In this document: positions 1 through 8,152 of the stretch, one piece after another
How positions within the stretch are numbered: position 1 is the first letter of the stretch
How the letters are laid out: each line of letters begins with the position of its first letter
Assembly (NCBI GenBank): GCA_016926625.1
Contig: JAFGOE010000063.1
Location: forward strand, 1 to 52,836
DNA: 52,836 nt
DNA from: Candidatus Zhuqueibacterota bacterium
Lineage (GTDB): Bacteria; Zhuqueibacterota; Zhuqueibacteria; Thermofontimicrobiales; Thiofontviventaceae
Direction: 5' to 3'
The notes under the pieces: generated by a model
The model's database searches: none
What the model saw: the letters and a program-made list of their open reading frames with translations, nothing else
Told to the model about the DNA's origin: nothing
Position numbers and translations under genes: made by a program

Positions 1-840
1 GCCTTCTGCCAGGAAGCATCCACTCCCCCGCAGCAACCCGGCATGATTTACCTCGCCGGCGGGGAGTTCGAGATGGGCATCGAGCATGACGATATCTTCG
101 CATTGGTCGAATTAGGTAAGAAAGTGCCCCATATGAAGATATCGCACGCCGAAGCATGGTTCGGCGATGAGACTCCGCAGCATACCGTCACCATTAAACC
201 GTTCTTCCTCGATGTTTACGAAGTCACTAATCAGCAGTTCCAACAATTCGTGAGTGAAACCGGGTATGAGGCCGAAGGCGACTGGCCACGATACGCAGCG
301 GATCCCGAACGAGCTGATCACCCCGTCGTCAACGTCACATGGAAGGATGCCAGCGCCTACGCTGCATGGGCCGGAAAACGCCTGCCCACCGAAGCTGAAT
401 GGGAATACGCCGCTAAAGGCGGTAACGACGTTAAATGGTTCCCCTGGGGTGATACACCAGATCCCGATAAGGCGAACTACCGCTCTCAGGGCGAATCCTT
501 CTTCGACGGTCTGCTCAGGATAACCATCGGAAGAAAGATTAATACCAGACCGGTGGGAAATTACCCTGCCAACGGATTCGGTCTATACGATATGTGCGGC
601 AACGTTATGGAATGGTGCTCCGATACTTATCACCCATACCCAGGTCTCGACGAGGAGGACTGGCAATATACAACGTATCGACCTTTTAAAACCGAAGGGC
701 CGGAAACCAGGAAAGTAGCCCGCGGAGGACATTGGGAATCCCCGAATCCGGTGTTTATTCGACTGAATAATCGAACCGCGCTGCAGCCTGGTAACACGGA
801 GTATACGCTGGGGTTCAGGTGCGCGAGGGAGGGGGATTAG
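1..840 (+). CDS. Formylglycine-generating-enzyme-like (SUMF1/FGE-sulfatase) protein, 5' end cut by window
   Basis: The reading frame is open to the first base, and the residues before the first ATG (43) read AFCQEASTPPQQPG, which looks like the end of a signal peptide or lipobox region. The real start therefore lies outside the window and the product is probably exported. The body is a full FGE-sulfatase fold: a PQHTVTIKPFFLDVYEVTN stretch, a KRLPTEAEWEYAAKGG core, WGDTPDPDKANYRS, DMCGNVMEWCSD, and a final LGFRCAR. Genuine FGE converts a sulfatase Cys to formylglycine using two cysteines in its C-terminal part. Here the equivalent segment (about residues 232-245 from the ATG) reads FIRLNNRTAL and has no cysteine. 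The protein is therefore more likely a non-FGE member of the fold, such as a structural or gliding-type lipoprotein or an oxidoreductase relative. Family assignment is secure; function is not. Confidence 0.85.
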   Translation, partial: AFCQEASTPPQQPGMIYLAGGEFEMGIEHDDIFALVELGKKVPHMKISHAEAWFGDETPQHTVTIKPFFLDVYEVTNQQFQQFVSETGYEAEGDWPRYAADPERADHPVVNVTWKDASAYAAWAGKRLPTEAEWEYAAKGGNDVKWFPWGDTPDPDKANYRSQGESFFDGLLRITIGRKINTRPVGNYPANGFGLYDMCGNVMEWCSDTYHPYPGLDEEDWQYTTYRPFKTEGPETRKVARGGHWESPNPVFIRLNNRTALQPGNTEYTLGFRCAREGD

Positions 841-873
841 CGTATACCCCCCACCCCACAAGCTAATGCTTGG

Positions 874-894
874 ACTACGTACAGAACTACGTAC
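874..894. repeat. Tandem direct repeat actacgtac x2
   Basis: The nonamer ACTACGTAC occurs at 874-882 and 886-894, a 12 bp period. It lies just upstream of the -35 box at 910. Each copy contains the self-complementary GTAC/TACGTA core. It could be a tandem activator site for the DUF72 promoter; this is inference from position only. Confidence 0.4.
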
Positions 895-909
895 TTAATA
901 ATTTTATAT

Positions 910-938
910 TTGCTTTTTTCAAAAAGATGAGTTAAATT
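910..938 (+). promoter_or_regulatory. Promoter of DUF72 gene
   Basis: TTGCTT at 910-915, a 17 bp spacer and TAAATT at 933-938. Transcription should begin near 945, about 50 nt before the ATG at 994. The same TTGnnn-N17-TAAATT form recurs at several other places in the window. Confidence 0.55.
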
Positions 939-993
939 AGGCTGATTCAGATTATAATCCACTGCGCTACTAACCTTGCTCGTGCATTTCACT

Positions 994-1887
994 ATGAACC
1001 CGGAAATAAAAAAATATATCAAGCTTGGAAGCTCTTCGTGGGCTTTTGAGGGATGGCAGGGACTCGTCTACTTTCAGGATTACCCCAAAGGCCGCTTCAA
1101 GCTGGACTGCCTTGCCGAATACGCCCGCGATCCGCGTTTCTCTACCGTGGGCATGGACCTTTTCTTCTATCAGCCACCATCCAAAGACCTGCTGGATCAC
1201 TACGGTAATCTGTTACCTGAAGACTTCAAAACATGCAGCAAAGTCTGGGAAGGCATCACCATCTATCGCTACCCCAATCACTCCCGATACGGCAGCAACA
1301 AGGGGAAAGTCAACCCCAGCTACCTCAATCCTGAGGTTTTCAATGAGACCGTACTCACCCCCTATCGCGAGTCGTTTACTGACCACACCGGTCCGTTTAT
1401 TTTCGAATTCCAATACATGCGCATGAACGATAAATCGATCGAAGAATTTTGTGAGGACCTCGACCAGTTTTTCAGCAAACTACCTCCCGATTTTCAGTAC
1501 AGCGTCGAGATCAGAAATAAAAATTTTCTCGATCCCATCTACTTCGAAACCCTGCGCAAACACAACGTCGCCCACGTGTTCAATCAGTGGACATTCATGC
1601 CGCTGGTGTCAAAACAACTCAGTTACGACTCGATAACCGCGGATTTCATCGTCTCCAGGATATTGACACCTCCGGGATTGACGTACCAGGAGACGGTCAC
1701 CATGTTCGAACCGTTCGATAAAATTAAAACCGAACTACCACAAATGCGTTCGGACGTGATGGACCTGATTCGTATCGCTGTGAAAGAAACAAAATACGCC
1801 TATATCCTGATCAACAACAGAGTCGAAGGCAGCGCGCCGCTTACCATCAAGGCGCTGTGGGAAATGGTGGAAAAAGAGTTTAAATGA
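994..1887 (+). CDS. DUF72 domain protein (YecE family)
   Basis: The predicted product has 297 residues. The N-terminal LGSSSWAFEGWQGLVYF motif, the central FEFQYMRM strand, the YSVEIRNKNFL segment and the terminal YAYILINNRVEGSAPLT are typical of DUF72, a TIM-barrel family of about 250-300 residues related in fold to xylose-isomerase-type barrels. No reaction is established for the family. A TTG at 976 would add six residues, but the ATG at 994 (MNPEIKKYIKLGSSSW) brings the protein to the usual family start. No Shine-Dalgarno is evident for either. The gene stands alone behind its own promoter. Family call firm; role unknown. Confidence 0.85.
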   Translation: MNPEIKKYIKLGSSSWAFEGWQGLVYFQDYPKGRFKLDCLAEYARDPRFSTVGMDLFFYQPPSKDLLDHYGNLLPEDFKTCSKVWEGITIYRYPNHSRYGSNKGKVNPSYLNPEVFNETVLTPYRESFTDHTGPFIFEFQYMRMNDKSIEEFCEDLDQFFSKLPPDFQYSVEIRNKNFLDPIYFETLRKHNVAHVFNQWTFMPLVSKQLSYDSITADFIVSRILTPPGLTYQETVTMFEPFDKIKTELPQMRSDVMDLIRIAVKETKYAYILINNRVEGSAPLTIKALWEMVEKEFK

Positions 1888-2247
1888 TGGGTGAGAAACC
1901 GAACAAGGGCCGTATATATCATGGGGATATATCCTCTTCCCCTCGCCTCGTGTAACGACAAAATAATATAATCTAAGCAAAAACTCAAGCTATGGCTTAC
2001 CTTACAAATACGATCACTTATCCCCATGGAGCTGTATCAAGAGTCCCACTGCAAGATATTGACCACGACTAGTGGTAGCAAATCTATTCTCTGCATCCAA
2101 TAGATGTTATTTGACGAATAAATTCGTCACTACAAGTTGACTTTTGATACAGCCCCCAACCCGATCGCTCCCAAAATCTGAGCGTACTCCAACGGAAACA
2201 ACTTTTTCATTCTATATCACACACGGATTAACTTTCGGTCATCCTTC
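1888..2247. other. Intergenic region between DUF72 and gamma-glutamyltranspeptidase genes
   Basis: A 360 bp stretch between converging genes. It holds the MITE-like element at 2031-2153 and a short GGATATATCC palindrome near 1923. No convincing coding sequence was found: the small frame at 2144-2353 starts inside the element's right arm and runs into the antisense of the next gene. No poly-T terminator is evident for either flanking gene. Confidence 0.6.
2031..2153. mobile_element. MITE-like element with 15 bp terminal inverted repeats
   Basis: GCTGTATCAAGAGTC at 2031-2045 and GACTTTTGATACAGC at 2139-2153 are inverted repeats matching at 14 of 15 positions; the odd pair would be G-U in RNA. 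The 123 bp unit has no coding capacity. It also contains a GACGAAT/ATTCGTC hairpin (2113-2128). Size, terminal repeats and an intergenic position between two genes fit a miniature inverted-repeat transposable element. I could not recognise a target-site duplication, so a large RNA hairpin or operator pair remains possible. Confidence 0.5.
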
Positions 2248-3906
2248 TCAAAATCCTCCCACCGTACCCTCACCGCGAGGATCGACGGCTCCGTATATCG
2301 AGGTGTCCCCCCCGATATATATCACCTGTGCCAGTCCGAAATCCGTATTATAATTTGTACGCAACTTCACCGCATGACCCCTCCGCTTTAACTCCTCTAT
2401 CGACTCCGAGTCGATTCGCATTTCCAGATGGACAACTCCATCCTCCGCGTAAAATCGGGGTGAATCGATCGCCTCCTCCACACTCAAGCCGAAATCCAAA
2501 ATCGAACAGATCAGATGTGCCGTAACGATCACCGAACACGATTCTCCGGTGGAATTGATCAACAGGTGCGGCTTCCCGTCCTTATAGATGATCGTCGAAA
2601 ACAGGTTCGAAGCCGATTTCTTGCCCGATTCGATCCTGTCCACGCTCAAGGAGTCCTGCGAAAAGCTGTACAACCCGTTATTGAATAAAATACCATACTT
2701 GGGATGCGTTATCTGCGAGCCAAAATAGAAATTGATCGTTTGATTCACCGTGACTGCCATGCCGTTCGCATCGATCACACAGATGGGCGAAGAATTCTGA
2801 CTCTTCAGCTTGTATGGATCACCACCGTACTCCGCTTCCGAATCATGCAGACTATCGATCCTGGAATTCAAGAGTTCAATATGCTCGTCACTCAGGAAGG
2901 TACTAATATCAATCGGATAAGCTTCAGGATCGCGACTGTATTCCCGGGAATCACGTTCCGCCTGGTACACCGCCTCGATCAAGTGATGAATGTAGGCTCC
3001 GCTGTTGTGCTTCGTCTGGCTGATCGTACTGCGTTCCGCCAATTTCATCACCTGAATCAGCGATATCCCTCCCGTACTCGGCAACGGATTCGTTACGATG
3101 TCATAATCACGGTAAGTGGTTCGAAGCGGATTTCTACTCATCGTCGTATAGGAAGCGAAATCATCCAGAGAAAGCAAACCGTCATTCAGCTTGAATTCAT
3201 CCACGATATCCTCGGCCATGACCCCATGATAGAAATCACGAAAGCCTCTCAGCGACAACGTTTCCAGCGTAACGGCCAGATCTTCGCGCTGCATCGTCTC
3301 GTCCACGGGAATCGGCACCAGGTCAGGCATGTAGATGATGGATGTCGCCTGATACCTTTCGACAAGATCGTAATATCGCCATAGCATGGTGTTAAATCGT
3401 TCGCTGACGACGAAGCCTGTGCGAGCGATATCGATGGCAGGCTGTACCACCTCCCCCTGAGTCATGGTGCCAAATTTATTTAACGCCGTCGTCACACCGG
3501 CGATCATACCGGGGACGCAGACGGAACGATAACCCGCGTACGCATTGTAACCGAACGCATCTTCGTCATGATAGAACAATTGCTCTGTGGCGTTCAGCGG
3601 CGCCTTTTCCTTGAAATCGATGACTGTCACCCCGGCCTTATGCGGTTCAGAGACCATCATAAGGCCACCGCCGCCGGGTCCGCTCGCCCAGGGTTCCACG
3701 ACGGACAGGACAAACATGGCTGCCACCGCCGCATCGACCGCATTGCCGCCATCCTTCAATATCTGCACCGCTGCGTCGGTGGCATGCTGATGGTTCGTGA
3801 CAACCATCGCCTGAACGGACTGCCCCGAGTCATCCCCCGGCGTCGCCATACTGTCACCGAAATCGCCAATAAACACAAGTATCATTAGTACTAATAATTT
3901 TTTCAT
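2248..3906 (-). CDS. Gamma-glutamyltranspeptidase family protein with Ser in place of the catalytic Thr
   Basis: This is a 552-residue, full-length member of the Ntn-hydrolase gamma-glutamyltransferase family, with an N-terminal signal peptide (MKKLLVLMILVFIGDFG). Family marks are HATDAAVQILKDGGNAVDAA (41-60), GPGGGG (76-81), the SVCVPGMIAG segment (128-137), NPLPSTGG (273-280) and LFNNG (407-411). Family members cleave themselves before a Thr in a TTHxSVVD motif. Here the aligned motif is SSPICVID (372-379), so the nucleophile would be Ser372 and the His is Pro. The usual NNxMDDF loop reads NNGLYSF, and the SPGGSRI oxyanion segment reads NSTGESCSV. The glutamyl-binding site therefore looks rebuilt. 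It is probably periplasmic, and may be an acylase or amidase of another specificity, or poorly active. No Shine-Dalgarno is seen. Confidence 0.85.
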   Translation of the reverse strand: MKKLLVLMILVFIGDFGDSMATPGDDSGQSVQAMVVTNHQHATDAAVQILKDGGNAVDAAVAAMFVLSVVEPWASGPGGGGLMMVSEPHKAGVTVIDFKEKAPLNATEQLFYHDEDAFGYNAYAGYRSVCVPGMIAGVTTALNKFGTMTQGEVVQPAIDIARTGFVVSERFNTMLWRYYDLVERYQATSIIYMPDLVPIPVDETMQREDLAVTLETLSLRGFRDFYHGVMAEDIVDEFKLNDGLLSLDDFASYTTMSRNPLRTTYRDYDIVTNPLPSTGGISLIQVMKLAERSTISQTKHNSGAYIHHLIEAVYQAERDSREYSRDPEAYPIDISTFLSDEHIELLNSRIDSLHDSEAEYGGDPYKLKSQNSSPICVIDANGMAVTVNQTINFYFGSQITHPKYGILFNNGLYSFSQDSLSVDRIESGKKSASNLFSTIIYKDGKPHLLINSTGESCSVIVTAHLICSILDFGLSVEEAIDSPRFYAEDGVVHLEMRIDSESIEELKRRGHAVKLRTNYNTDFGLAQVIYIGGDTSIYGAVDPRGEGTVGGF

Positions 3907-4062
3907 AGCCAGTTAATCTATCGGTAAATTGTCTTACGATTACCTACATCAATACATACAACAGGCGAATAATGAGCAACGATACGCTCTAATCGCCATT
4001 TCATCTCTTTCGCTTTACCAGGATCAGATCCGTCTACACCTTTTCAAACATCGAGGAGGACA

Positions 4063-6075
4063 TCATTCCAACTGCTCTGTATCTTTGCTAACCAAATCAA
4101 ATAATCTCGCTTCCACAAATATTCGAAACAACTCCGCATCGAGGTGACCAGCATTGACCTCCCAATCGATAATCTCAAGCGCCTTTTCAAATGGGACGGC
4201 TTTTTTGTAAGGCCGGTCCCAGGCTGTTAACGCATCGTACGTATCGGTAATCGCGATCATCTTCGACTGGATGGGAATTTCGTTAGCCATGAGACCCCGC
4301 GGATAACCGGTTCCATCAAGTCGCTCGTGATGCGCGTAAACAATTTCGGGTATGTTCTTAAATTCCGATGTCCAGGGTATCTTATTTAAAAAATTATAGG
4401 AATGGATGACGTGTAATTTAATCTCTGCCCTCTCCTCTACACTTAGACTCCCCTTTGGAATGGAAAGCCGCTCGATTTCATGCGCTGTCAGCACCTGTTC
4501 TTCGTGTCCGTTGTCATGATACACTAATTTCCCTATCGTGGAGATCTTCTTTACACCCTCTTTCATGATTAAATCAGGTTCATTGGCTTCAATCACAGTA
4601 TTCCAATATTCTTTCACCAGATTGTCCCAATCTTGTAATTGATGATCGAGTTTGCGAATCTTTTCTAAAACTACCTCCCTCTTCTTATTCAGCAGCAGAT
4701 CGATCTTTTCATGTGATAGGTTAAGATGGTTATATTTTTTGAACAGCCGAAAGCGATAATTGATATATTCCAATTCATGCGGATATAACTTCTTAGCCTT
4801 TACTAACACATTTTCACGAACACCGATCTTCCCGAAATCATGCAGCAAGGCGGCGTAATTTAATTCATGGATCTGATCGTTAGTAAACCGTACGTCCTTC
4901 AACGGTCCGCTGGTCGTCTTGTTCACCACCTTCGCGAGCGCCGTCGTCAGAACTGCGACCCTCTCCGAATGACCGAAGGTCGTCGGATCGCGCTGCTCGA
5001 TGGCGTGCATGGCTGCCTTAATGAAACCTTCAAACGATTTTTTGATTTCCGCGTACAATCGATTGTTCTCGATCGAAACGGCCGCCTGACTCGCAAGTGA
5101 ACTGGCCAGACTCACACACTTCACATCGAACGGGATGATCTCTTCCTCAATTTTCCCCGGAGAATTGATGATCGTATTCCAGTGCTTCTTTCTGTTGATA
5201 AGCTGCAACACTCCGATGATCTCGTCCTTGTGCGTCTTCATCGGGATCACGAGCATCGATTTCGCTCTGTAGCCCACCGCGTCATCAAAAACACGATTGT
5301 GCACAAAATCGCAATCCGCAGGAAGTTCATACACATCATGCAGATTCAATACCTGATCGGTGATCGCAACGTATCCGGCAATACTTCGTTTCTCGATCGG
5401 CATCAAAAATTCGCCCACACCGATGGTCACCGAATCGTTCTGCATCAATTTGAAACGCAATTGCTTGTCAGCAAAGTAATTACTTTTATCGGATTTCTCA
5501 GCCGGTATCTTCTCCACCAGATATAGACTGCCCGCATCCGCGTGCGTTATCTCCCTACTCTTCTGTAAAATCAATTCGAGTAACTTGTCCGTGTCCTGCT
5601 CAGCCGATAACGCAATACCGATTTTATTCAGTTCGTACAGTTCTTTGACCTGCGTATTTAGCTTTAAATGAACCCGTACTATCTCTTGATCCATCGCATA
5701 GTAGGAAAAGGCGTGACCGATGGAAACCGCTAATTTGACCCTGGTTATCGGCAGTGAGACGATATCATAAAAATTTACATGGGACATCTCCACATAAACA
5801 TCGTCACCGATCTGGATGATCGCCAGATAACCTGGATCGATGCTGGTGATCTTTTCTTCGATCTGTTTTATGGAGTTCTTTAAAACGGAGGAATGAATGA
5901 GAAGGATAGCCGGATAATCCAGTCGCAGCTCATCGAGTAACTCCTCAAGACAGGTGACCTGAACTTTGATATATTTATCTTTGAATTGTGACAGGCTGGC
6001 GTCCAGTTTCGAATCGAGCAGATCATTGAAGCAAATGAGCCTGATCATTTCCTTTGTCATATGGGGCATCTGCAT
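4063..6075 (-). CDS. GAF - HD-GYP domain signalling protein
   Basis: A 670-residue cytoplasmic protein with three parts. Residues 10-125 resemble a receiver fold but carry no phospho-acceptor Asp where it should be (AILLIHSS). Residues 145-340 are a GAF sensor domain, ending in a short helical linker. Residues 348-660 are an HD-GYP phosphodiesterase, with HSERV (369-373), the HD pair in LLHDFGKIGV (411-419) and the HHERLDGTGYPRG motif (582-594). HD-GYP enzymes normally hydrolyse cyclic di-GMP, and every diagnostic residue is present. Between the HD and GYP halves sits a charged, helical insert of roughly 110 residues (435-545) absent from minimal HD-GYP domains. No diguanylate cyclase lies nearby. 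An alternative start is Met6. The promoter and a palindrome lie directly upstream. Confidence 0.9.
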   Translation of the reverse strand: MQMPHMTKEMIRLICFNDLLDSKLDASLSQFKDKYIKVQVTCLEELLDELRLDYPAILLIHSSVLKNSIKQIEEKITSIDPGYLAIIQIGDDVYVEMSHVNFYDIVSLPITRVKLAVSIGHAFSYYAMDQEIVRVHLKLNTQVKELYELNKIGIALSAEQDTDKLLELILQKSREITHADAGSLYLVEKIPAEKSDKSNYFADKQLRFKLMQNDSVTIGVGEFLMPIEKRSIAGYVAITDQVLNLHDVYELPADCDFVHNRVFDDAVGYRAKSMLVIPMKTHKDEIIGVLQLINRKKHWNTIINSPGKIEEEIIPFDVKCVSLASSLASQAAVSIENNRLYAEIKKSFEGFIKAAMHAIEQRDPTTFGHSERVAVLTTALAKVVNKTTSGPLKDVRFTNDQIHELNYAALLHDFGKIGVRENVLVKAKKLYPHELEYINYRFRLFKKYNHLNLSHEKIDLLLNKKREVVLEKIRKLDHQLQDWDNLVKEYWNTVIEANEPDLIMKEGVKKISTIGKLVYHDNGHEEQVLTAHEIERLSIPKGSLSVEERAEIKLHVIHSYNFLNKIPWTSEFKNIPEIVYAHHERLDGTGYPRGLMANEIPIQSKMIAITDTYDALTAWDRPYKKAVPFEKALEIIDWEVNAGHLDAELFRIFVEARLFDLVSKDTEQLE

Positions 6076-6112
6076 ATTCTCATTATATTATACTGAATAA
6101 TATAGTGAGAAT
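6076..6112. promoter_or_regulatory. 16 bp palindromic operator over the HD-GYP promoter
   Basis: ATTCTCATTATATTAT (6076-6091) and ATAATATAGTGAGAAT (6097-6112) are inverted repeats matching at 15 of 16 positions around a 5 bp centre. One arm covers the -10 hexamer (6099-6104) and the other touches the start codon at 6075. Because transcription should begin near the centre, the transcript would not carry the whole repeat, so a DNA operator for a dimeric repressor is likelier than an RNA hairpin. Confidence 0.55.
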
Positions 6113-6127
6113 TAATAATAATATCAA
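6099..6127 (-). promoter_or_regulatory. Promoter of GAF-HD-GYP gene
   Basis: On the minus strand, TTGATA (6127-6122), a 17 bp spacer and TATATT (6104-6099). The predicted start is near 6092, giving a leader of under 20 nt. The -10 lies inside the palindrome at 6076-6112. Confidence 0.55.
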
Positions 6128-6289
6128 GTTATTTTGCGAAGTATTCAGGTTATATCGAAAAATTTTACAAAGCTAAAACCGAGCGGATGGTTAGCGTGGC
6201 ATACTATTGAATAAAACGCCTGTTCAGCATTTTGCCCGGAAATGAATCGAACAGGAAAAATATGAAGGGGATGACAATGGGTGTTACCA

Positions 6290-7846
6290 TTATCGTAATT
6301 CGATAGTGAAAAAAGAATCGGGCTCATACAATGAACCAATCAATTTCACCCGGTCAAACAGCTTGAGATTATAATACGCCTTGATTCCGATCTGTTTGCC
6401 TTCCCGAAGTAAAAGACCGGTTTGTTCATTGGCAGGCAGTGCGAATTTGACGATAAAGCGATCCTCGCCCGAATCGCTCCGGATCTTCGTAGCCAATCGC
6501 ACCTCACTCTCATCGATGAGTCGCCCGTATTGAGATATGTAATCGGTCTCATTGTCCCAAACCATCGCCATCGTCTGCCCTGGTAAATTTAAGGCGCGAC
6601 TCGTATTATCGAGCACCTTAAGTTCTTCGAAACGGGAAGAAAACGGATCGATGACGAGGTAATAGTTATCACAGCCTACCTCCCATCCGTCATGGTTGCT
6701 GTCGATGAAAAATTCCAGGTAGCAGGGGATATTGGTTGCAGAGGCGATATATAAAAATTCATCATCCCAACTCATATAGAGTTGAGATTCGATTTCACGC
6801 TCCAGATCACTTTTGTAAAATGTGTATTGCAGCTCCCTGGAGACTATATACCAGCGATCGATCGGATCATCGAAGGACGGCGTAAATTTAGGGATTTCCG
6901 GCTGTACCGGTATGTGCGGATATCGATCCTGTCCGTCGCTGATGCCATCGCGATCGGTATCTATATTTTTCGGATCGGTGGCTCGGTAAAGCAAGGTCAC
7001 CAACTCGTCGAAGTCCGACAGAGCATCCTGATCGCTATCGATCAATTTCGCACTCGATCCGAATCGAATTTCATCGAGCATCACCGTCGGATCGTCATCC
7101 GGAATGCCATCATGATCTTGATCAACAGCCTCCACTGTCTCTCCGTATGGGTCTTCGCTCACATCAATTGACCTGACGAGTCGGAATAGATCGGCAGCAG
7201 ATTTAAACTCCTGAATTTTTATGCCAGGATTTTTTTCGGCACTGTCTGGCATATAGGCGTGTCGCGCAGCCTGGATGTAGACATTTAAAATCGGCCAGAT
7301 TAAATGATGATATAACTGCGGATCATGCGTGGGGTAAAACACAGGGGACGGATAATCGATCGGGATGACGGCGATGAGACGCTGCCCATTGAAATACGAG
7401 AGCATCCTGTTACGTTCCAGGTAGCCACCAGGCACAACATAGATCACCAGGTTGCAGTCCTGCGATTTCGATTTTAAGTGATACGCCAACAGGTCTTTTA
7501 AAAATTCTGATTCATTTTCACTATGAGATAAAAATTCTTTCGCTACCAGATCGGGTTTCACATCGATGAGAATGGGTTTGAAGTCGAGCTTACATCCTGA
7601 ATGCCGCCAGGCGAATAACCTCACGATCTCTGCACTGCGCCGTAATGTCGGACTGTCGATCGCAGACGCTCCGCCGTTATTCAAGACGAGAAAAAGCACA
7701 TTGATTCGCTGGTACCGGAGTAACGGCTGTGGTTCACTTTTCGCGAAGTCAGCAACAGACATCCAACATAACGTCATCGTCAGCATGATGACTATACGTT
7801 TGCAACAAACAAGTCTGTCCATCAAATGATATTTCATATACACCAT
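6290..7846 (-). CDS. Secreted protein with calcium-binding (thrombospondin type 3-like) repeats and a CBM9-like domain
   Basis: A 518-residue protein with a hydrophobic N-terminus (IVIMLTMTLCWMSVADFAKSEP), suggesting export. The first half (about 45-225) is an unrecognised domain; RINVLFLVLNNGG and YVVPGGYLERN look like alpha/beta peptidase-type strands. The middle carries three Asp-rich calcium loops, DQDHDGIPDDD, DSDQDALSDFDE and DTDRDGISDGQD, as in thrombospondin type 3 or dockerin-like repeats. The C-terminal 170 residues (YMSWDDEFLYIASATN, FFIDSNHDGWEVG) resemble the CBM9/DOMON-like sandwich domains that bind sugars. Start is uncertain: Met1, Met4 and Met9 are all possible and none has a good Shine-Dalgarno. 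The gene is a single unit with its own promoter. Catalytic role not identified. Confidence 0.75.
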   Translation of the reverse strand: MVYMKYHLMDRLVCCKRIVIMLTMTLCWMSVADFAKSEPQPLLRYQRINVLFLVLNNGGASAIDSPTLRRSAEIVRLFAWRHSGCKLDFKPILIDVKPDLVAKEFLSHSENESEFLKDLLAYHLKSKSQDCNLVIYVVPGGYLERNRMLSYFNGQRLIAVIPIDYPSPVFYPTHDPQLYHHLIWPILNVYIQAARHAYMPDSAEKNPGIKIQEFKSAADLFRLVRSIDVSEDPYGETVEAVDQDHDGIPDDDPTVMLDEIRFGSSAKLIDSDQDALSDFDELVTLLYRATDPKNIDTDRDGISDGQDRYPHIPVQPEIPKFTPSFDDPIDRWYIVSRELQYTFYKSDLEREIESQLYMSWDDEFLYIASATNIPCYLEFFIDSNHDGWEVGCDNYYLVIDPFSSRFEELKVLDNTSRALNLPGQTMAMVWDNETDYISQYGRLIDESEVRLATKIRSDSGEDRFIVKFALPANEQTGLLLREGKQIGIKAYYNLKLFDRVKLIGSLYEPDSFFTIELR

Positions 7847-7957
7847 GATATGATTTGCTTACTCGTTCCTATAACATCTCATTGATTAAAACATTCTTCG
7901 CTCTCCGAATAATGAATAACTCCAATCAGCCATTGAAAGTTCCAACATATTGTAATT

Positions 7958-7986
7958 AATATAATTAAATTAAAATATTTTAACAA
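7958..7986 (-). promoter_or_regulatory. Promoter of the calcium-repeat protein gene
   Basis: On the minus strand, TTGTTA (7986-7981), a 17 bp spacer and TATATT (7963-7958). The start would be near 7951, giving a leader of about 100 nt. Confidence 0.5.
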
Positions 7987-7991
7987 TTGAT

Positions 7992-8020
7992 AAAAAAAAA
8001 CACGGAACAGGTCCGTGTTT
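7992..8020 (-). terminator. Rho-independent terminator of the efflux/STAS/pentapeptide operon
   Basis: On the minus strand, a perfect 9 bp stem AAACACGGA / TCCGTGTTT with a 5 nt loop is followed by an uninterrupted run of T (A on the plus strand at 7992-7997). It closes the eight-gene minus-strand operon that begins at 15968. Confidence 0.85.
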
Positions 8021-8152
8021 ATACACTTTATTTTCTTCATCCGGAGTCTGCCGGCATTGAACCGGATATTAAATATATTTTCCTTATGGACCGCGTCGTC
8101 ACGTTCAGGGCTGATACAAACTACCTTAAATCCTATTCCAAACGCCCTTTCG

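Larger units (their letters stand above)
7847..8152. other. Intergenic region holding a minus-strand promoter and terminator
   Basis: About 300 bp between two minus-strand genes. It contains the terminator of the upstream operon (7992-8020) followed directly by the promoter of the next gene (7958-7986), a clean transcription-unit boundary. The 130 bp between the pentapeptide stop and the terminator shows no gene I can support. Confidence 0.7.

Noticed and set aside
2704..3384. 226-codon plus-strand frame opposite the gamma-glutamyltranspeptidase
   Set aside because: Arg/His-rich shadow typical of antisense frames; the minus-strand gene explains the region.
3929..4147. 72-codon plus-strand frame between the transpeptidase and HD-GYP genes
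   Set aside because: No ribosome site or family, and its 3' part lies antisense to the HD-GYP gene end.
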